Origin: Antedon bifida
Taxonomy: Eukaryota; Echinodermata; Crinoidea; Comatulida; Antedonidae
Length of the DNA stretch: 64,000 bases
Direction: 5' to 3'
Assembly: GCA_963402885.1 (NCBI GenBank)
Contig: OY727093.1
Coordinates: forward strand, 29,263,409-29,327,408
The notes under the pieces are model-generated. The model did not search any database and was not told the DNA's origin. It was given only the letters and a program-made list of their open reading frames with translations. A program made the translations under genes and the position numbers. The first letter of the stretch is position 1. Every line of letters starts with the position of its first letter. Of the stretch, positions 59,730-64,000 are shown piece after piece.

Positions 59730-60330
59730 AACACATGATAAACAATAACAATACCGAAACACAACCACCACAATTTATACTAAAATAGTTCAACTCTGCA
59801 GTGCTATATATATATATGATAATGAAAGGTTAGTATCATAAACCCACTATCTACAGTCTAGTAGATCCTGCATGAGTCAATTATAACATAATTTAAAGGT
59901 TCTAATGATCTGTGAATGAAGTTGGCCCTAGTCTGCCACATTCCTACCAGCTAGGCTACTAGCCTCTATCCTATCAAAATAATGGGTTAGGTTATACATT
60001 GAATGCTAGATTAGGTAGGCAGGCAATAGTGCAGGGTATACTTTTCGCTAGTTCCAGGCATGCCTAGTAAGCTAGGCCTATTACCTCTGTCTGGTTCGTT
60101 TCATGGGAAAGTTACAAGAAGTGTCCCCTTGTTGACTATTTTGAACAATAGGCCTAGGCCATTCTCTAGATTACCATTCGTGGTGGTAATATTAAAATTA
60201 CCCAACAAGAAGCAAGTTACAGTACACGTTAATTAGGCCTAGATCTAATAATCTAATCAAATTGTAAAAAAAAATGAATTTAATTTTTGTTTAATTTCCA
60301 CTTTTATGATTTTATTTCATTTTTTAGACA

Positions 60331-63137
60331 ATGAATTACGAAAATGACACAAACATGATGTGTGATTTAGAAGCTCCCACAGAATTACAATTAAACTCTG
60401 ATGACCTTGTTGAGAAAAATGACAGTAGCAACCAAACTGACCATAAGTATGACCATATTTCAGATGAAGTGTTCATCAACGGTCAAGGCAAATACTGCTT
60501 AGATCTAAGTGAAAGTGAGTTAGAGGAATTACCTGATCAAGTATGCTCAATTGACTACCTACAGTGCTTGCTGCTTACAAATAATAATCTGCAAGAGTTA
60601 TCGTCTAAGGCATCATCCATCACTGATCTGGAGATACTAGTATTACAGTTCAACAGCCTTTTTCATGTCCCCAAAGTCATTTTCAAATTACAGATTTTAC
60701 AAATTTTAGATCTCAGCTCAAATGAAATTGTGAAACTCCCAGCAGAAATTTCGCAATTAAGAGGTTTAAAACAATTATTTGTAAACGATAACCGTCTGGA
60801 AGAAATTCCTGAAGAGTTGTGTTCCTTAGTTGATTTAACCGCTTTCTGCGCAAACCAAAACCAGCTTAAATCGCTGCCATCAGCCATCTCACGTTTGCGT
60901 AACCTACGTGTGCTTGCTTTGAACAATAACCGCCTTCAAAGATTACCTAAGGAGGTATGTCTACTCGACCAGCTCGTGCAGTTGACCGTGTCTGGCAATT
61001 CTCTTCAAACTTTACCAGCTGACTTTGAATTTTTCTTCAATCTAATCGAGTTAGATTTGGAGAGTAACTGCTTAGAATATTTGCCAATACAGATGTACTG
61101 GTTACCTGAATTGCAAGAGCTTAATCTTTCAAACAATTGTCTGAGAGAACTTTCAACTGAAATCAACCAACTGGACAAATTAAGAATCTTAAAACTGAAT
61201 AACAACAAACTTAAAACATTACCAACAAGTCTCTGCCAACTATCTGAACTCAATGTTTTGGGTTTGAATGGTAATCAACTTGCAGGTTTACCTAAAGGTA
61301 TTCATCATCTACATAAACTGCAAGAGCTTTACTTGCACAACAACAGCTTTAAATCTCTACCGGATGAGTTGTCTTTGCTGTCTAATCTTAGAGTAATTGA
61401 TGTTAATGGAAATAAGCTGGACAGTATACCTGTTGAGTTCTCAAATCTTAAGTACACTCAACAATTATCAATGTGTTCTAACATGTTAAAATATCTGCCG
61501 CTTGCTGCGTGTTCCATGCGGAGGATGGAAGTGCTAGCATTAGATAACAATGTGCTGACCAGCTTGATACCAGAAATCTCGGAGATGGAATCCTTACATA
61601 CTGTCACCCTGTCTTCAAACAGTTTCAAAGACTTTCCTTTTGAGCTGACACACATACGATCTCTAACAACTATCAATTTAAGTGACAATCTCCTTTCCAA
61701 CTTGCCATCCCAGATTCGACACCTGAGTAACTTAAAACATTTGGACTTGACCAAAAACCAATTTACAACTATGCCTGACGAAATTTGTAAACTGGAAAAG
61801 CTAGAAAAGCTGGCGATGGCCGAAAACAACATCACAACGATGCCTGAAGACATCAGCATGATGACATCATTAACAACTCTGGACCTATCAAACAACAACT
61901 TCAAAACCTTTCCAACAGAGGTGTGTGGCTTACCAGCCATAGAGGTGTTGATCTACAAACAGGCTTTAGGATGCAAAAGCACATTTATACCAGATAACAT
62001 CAAAGACCTTGGATTACTTAAAGAACTATATCTGGATGATAATGTTTTAGAAACGTTACCAAAAACAATTTCCAAGTTGCAGGATTTGACTATTCTCTCT
62101 TGCCGAAACAATAACATTTCTAGACTCCCAAACTCTTTTGCTGAACTGAAATCTTTACGTTGCTTGGACTTGGAAAATAATCAGCTGAGTGATCTGCCAA
62201 GAGGTTTTGATAAGTTGACCAACTTACACCAGTTGAAACTTGAGATGAACCCATTAACTCATCCACCATCGCAAATATGTGATGGAGGTGCAATGCAACC
62301 TATTTCAAGGTTTTTAATGGCTGCTGCAGCCCATCAAGGTACTGACATAAACCATATTATACATAATTTCAATCTATATTCTGTAAAAACATAATTGAAA
62401 TTCTTATATTATGACCAAATATAATCCCATGCTTGATCAAGTATAATCCCACCACCTGATTTAGGCTAAATTCAGAAACAAGACTTTGGTAAATCCATTG
62501 TTTAATCCAAGTATAATCCCACCACCTGATTTAGGCTAAATTCAGACAAGACTTTGGTAAATCCATTGTTTAATCCAAGTATAATCCTGCATGATTTTCG
62601 CACAATTCCGTACCCAGGCCTTCTAGGACTTTACTCTGGCATTCTTTCAATTCAATTTACATATTTCCAAATACACCACCCACATATGGAGGATGCATAT
62701 CAAATTTAAGATCTGTGCTATGCAATTACAATAATATAGAATGGCACCATGACTAAGTAATGTGTTTTATGTTGTTTTACAAACAACCAAACCCTCTGTA
62801 AATAGTCTTAATTATTAAAAATCACTTAATCTTTTTTTATGCAGATGCGCTGTTGAAGAAGATGTTTGAGTGCGTTTCGTACAACATGCGCGATCGTGAA
62901 GCCAAGGAACTGATGCGTGTCTTTCGTTTCAGTAAGGACGTTACTGAATCAATTGAGAAAGAGTACAAAGAAGACACACGTAGTATGGTGCTCCACGTAC
63001 TCAGAAGGTGGCGTAAATCGCGACAGAAAAATGCAAATGCACCCGAGTTAATACGATATATCGGTCTAATAATGATGCCTGTCTTGGCAAAAAAGCTGCG
63101 TTCTATTAATTTGTATGCGCAAGCACACAAACTATAA
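60331..63137 (+). CDS. LRRD1: Leucine-rich repeat and death domain protein (LRRD1-like), two coding exons
   Basis: Coding exons 60331-62338 and 62845-63137, phase 1 intron, 766 aa (human LRRD1 about 860). After an acidic, polar N-terminus (to about residue 50), some 25 repeats of 23 residues follow, of the type LxxLxLxxNxLxxLPxxI. Examples are LQILDLSSNEIVKLPAEIS and LRILKLNNNKLKTLPTSLC; they end near residue 640. Exon 2 adds a death-like domain (about 672-757) with FECVSYNMRDREAKELMRVF, the helix ESIEKEYKED and the conserved tryptophan region VLHVLRRWRKSR. The combination LRR array plus C-terminal death-like fold is specific to LRRD1. The start ATG follows an intron acceptor by three bases, so a 5' UTR intron is likely. 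An intron tandem repeat is at 62439. Function is poorly known; the protein is presumably cytoplasmic. Confidence 0.9.
62439..62588. repeat. Tandem repeat, 2 units of 70 bp plus start of a third
   Basis: In the LRRD1-like intron: AAGTATAATCCCACCACCTG, ATTTAGGCTAAATTCAG and CTTTGGTAAATCCATTG repeat with a 2-bp difference. Confidence 0.9.
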
Positions 63138-63865
63138 GCAAGTTAAGTAACTGCATATAAATTAATATTAGCATTGCAGTAATGAAATAGTGAAGCAGTA
63201 TTACAGGGCTAATATGACTAAAAATACCCCAGTAACAAGCCAAAACAATATTTAGTACTGAAGCTTAGATTTTATGGTTATGAAGAATCATGGAAACACT
63301 CATAAAACAAACCATCACTTTGTATAAAATCTATTATTTAATATTTTCGAAAAAAAAATGATTGATCATTGTTTCATTTCAATCTAAACAAGCATTTAGA
63401 AGACCTGTAGTTGCTATACTTTCTGTATAACAATCATGGCGCATGAAAAACGGCAGCCTGACGAAAGCGTTTATATATGGTAGTGCTTTACTTTTAAAAG
63501 TACTCTTTTGAAAACTGCATTTATACACTGTATGTACTAAGTGGAATAGTATTAAACAAACTACAATTAATAGTGTTAGTTATTGTTTTATCCAGTAATT
63601 TTTATTTTGCCTGAAATTAATATATAAAAACAATAATACAGTGTGTCTGTATTCATTTACGTTATTTACAAAAATATATCAGAAAAAGCTACAAGGAGCG
63701 TTACCTGCACTGGTATCACAGCTCCTATCGTGGTTGAGTGTAGCATCGCTTGTAGATAGTGGGAAATACTGTAGTCTTGTGATCCAAGTAATAAACAATT
63801 TACAGTTTTTGGTATATGACATATCCTGCAGGCTTTTTGTAATCTTATCCTCAATGTTGTAGTAA
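63138..63865. other. Convergent 3' ends between the last two genes
   Basis: Shared 3' region of the LRRD1-like gene (+) and the partial gene at 63866 (-). The minus strand has an AATAAA (TTTATT at about 63600). No other feature. Confidence 0.4.
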
Positions 63866-64000
63866 TCACATGAGATGTTCAAGAAGTGTGTCACGCTCAC
63901 AAACTAGAAACTGCTTCAAGAGAAACTCAACGTTCTCTTCACATCGTTTGACTTGATTCTCCAATGCAATTCGAAAGTCCTCTTTCCCACCTTTCACAAC
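63866..64000 (-). CDS. Probable C-terminal exon of an unrecognised gene (partial)
   Basis: From the window edge, the minus strand is open for 44 codons and ends at a TGA (63868-63866). It reads VVKGGKEDFRIALENQVKRC, then EENVEFLLKQFLVCERDTLL, then EHLM. The composition (charged, amphipathic, likely helical) is typical of real coding sequence in this AT-rich DNA. The family is not recognised and the 5' part lies beyond the window. The gene would converge on the LRRD1-like gene. Confidence 0.55.
   Translation of the reverse strand, partial: VVKGGKEDFRIALENQVKRCEENVEFLLKQFLVCERDTLLEHLM

Larger units (their letters stand above)
58704..60327. other. Intergenic region upstream of the LRRD1-like gene
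   Basis: Contains the family A element at 58931-59046 and an X-box-like site at 59715. A 5' non-coding exon of the LRRD1-like gene may lie somewhere in 59730-59830, because its coding exon begins right behind an acceptor (TTTTTTAG at 60327). The exon itself is not proven. Confidence 0.4.

Overview
This is an AT-rich animal (metazoan) genomic window. The genes have GT-AG introns and the intergenic DNA is full of small transposable elements. The gene set (CLCA, C11orf96-like, RBM28, C-type lectins, LRRD1-like) together with a SINE whose head derives from 5S rRNA suggests a marine invertebrate deuterostome. An echinoderm, perhaps a crinoid, is my guess and is not proven by the sequence.

Layout. 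(1) 1140-4988, + strand: the last four coding exons of a calcium-activated chloride channel regulator (CLCA), covering the C-terminal FnIII-like region, a transmembrane helix and a cytoplasmic tail; the 5' part lies outside the window. (2) 9249-9623, +: a small intronless gene carrying the conserved motif of the C11orf96 family. (3) 16637-33105, -: a complete 16-exon gene for the nucleolar ribosome-biogenesis protein RBM28 (yeast Nop4), 821 aa and five RRMs; all splice phases close. (4) 35791-53460, -: four small secreted C-type lectin genes, one intronless (36315-35791) and three with two exons (46036-45357, 50842-50130, 53460-52591). The last two are a recent segmental duplication. (5) 56728-58340, +: a two-exon gene for an unrecognised 332-aa basic protein with six RRxS-type sites. 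(6) 60331-63137, +: an LRRD1-like gene with about 25 leucine-rich repeats and a C-terminal death-like domain. (7) 63866-64000, -: probable last coding exon of a gene that continues beyond the window.

Repeats. At least five MITE families are visible. Family A has 15 copies (ends AAGCTCTGTCTACACTATC, core with tandem 'CAAATATGGTAGTGATATG' units). Family B has about nine copies (ends AAAGATGTATTGTCCCC). Families C, D and E have a few copies each. There are also tRNA-derived SINEs, one 5S-derived SINE, an 11-unit 53-bp minisatellite, several 70-190 bp tandem repeats and a near-perfect palindromic hairpin. Many insertions sit in RBM28 introns.

The genes are not an operon or a functional cassette. 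The lectin cluster is the one locally expanded family, and it shows divergence of the sugar-binding residues. I found no previously undescribed multi-gene system. The most interesting points are the lectin divergence with a relic pseudo-exon, the unknown RRxS protein with an RFX X-box-like site upstream, the long hairpin, and the MITE with a variable internal repeat number.
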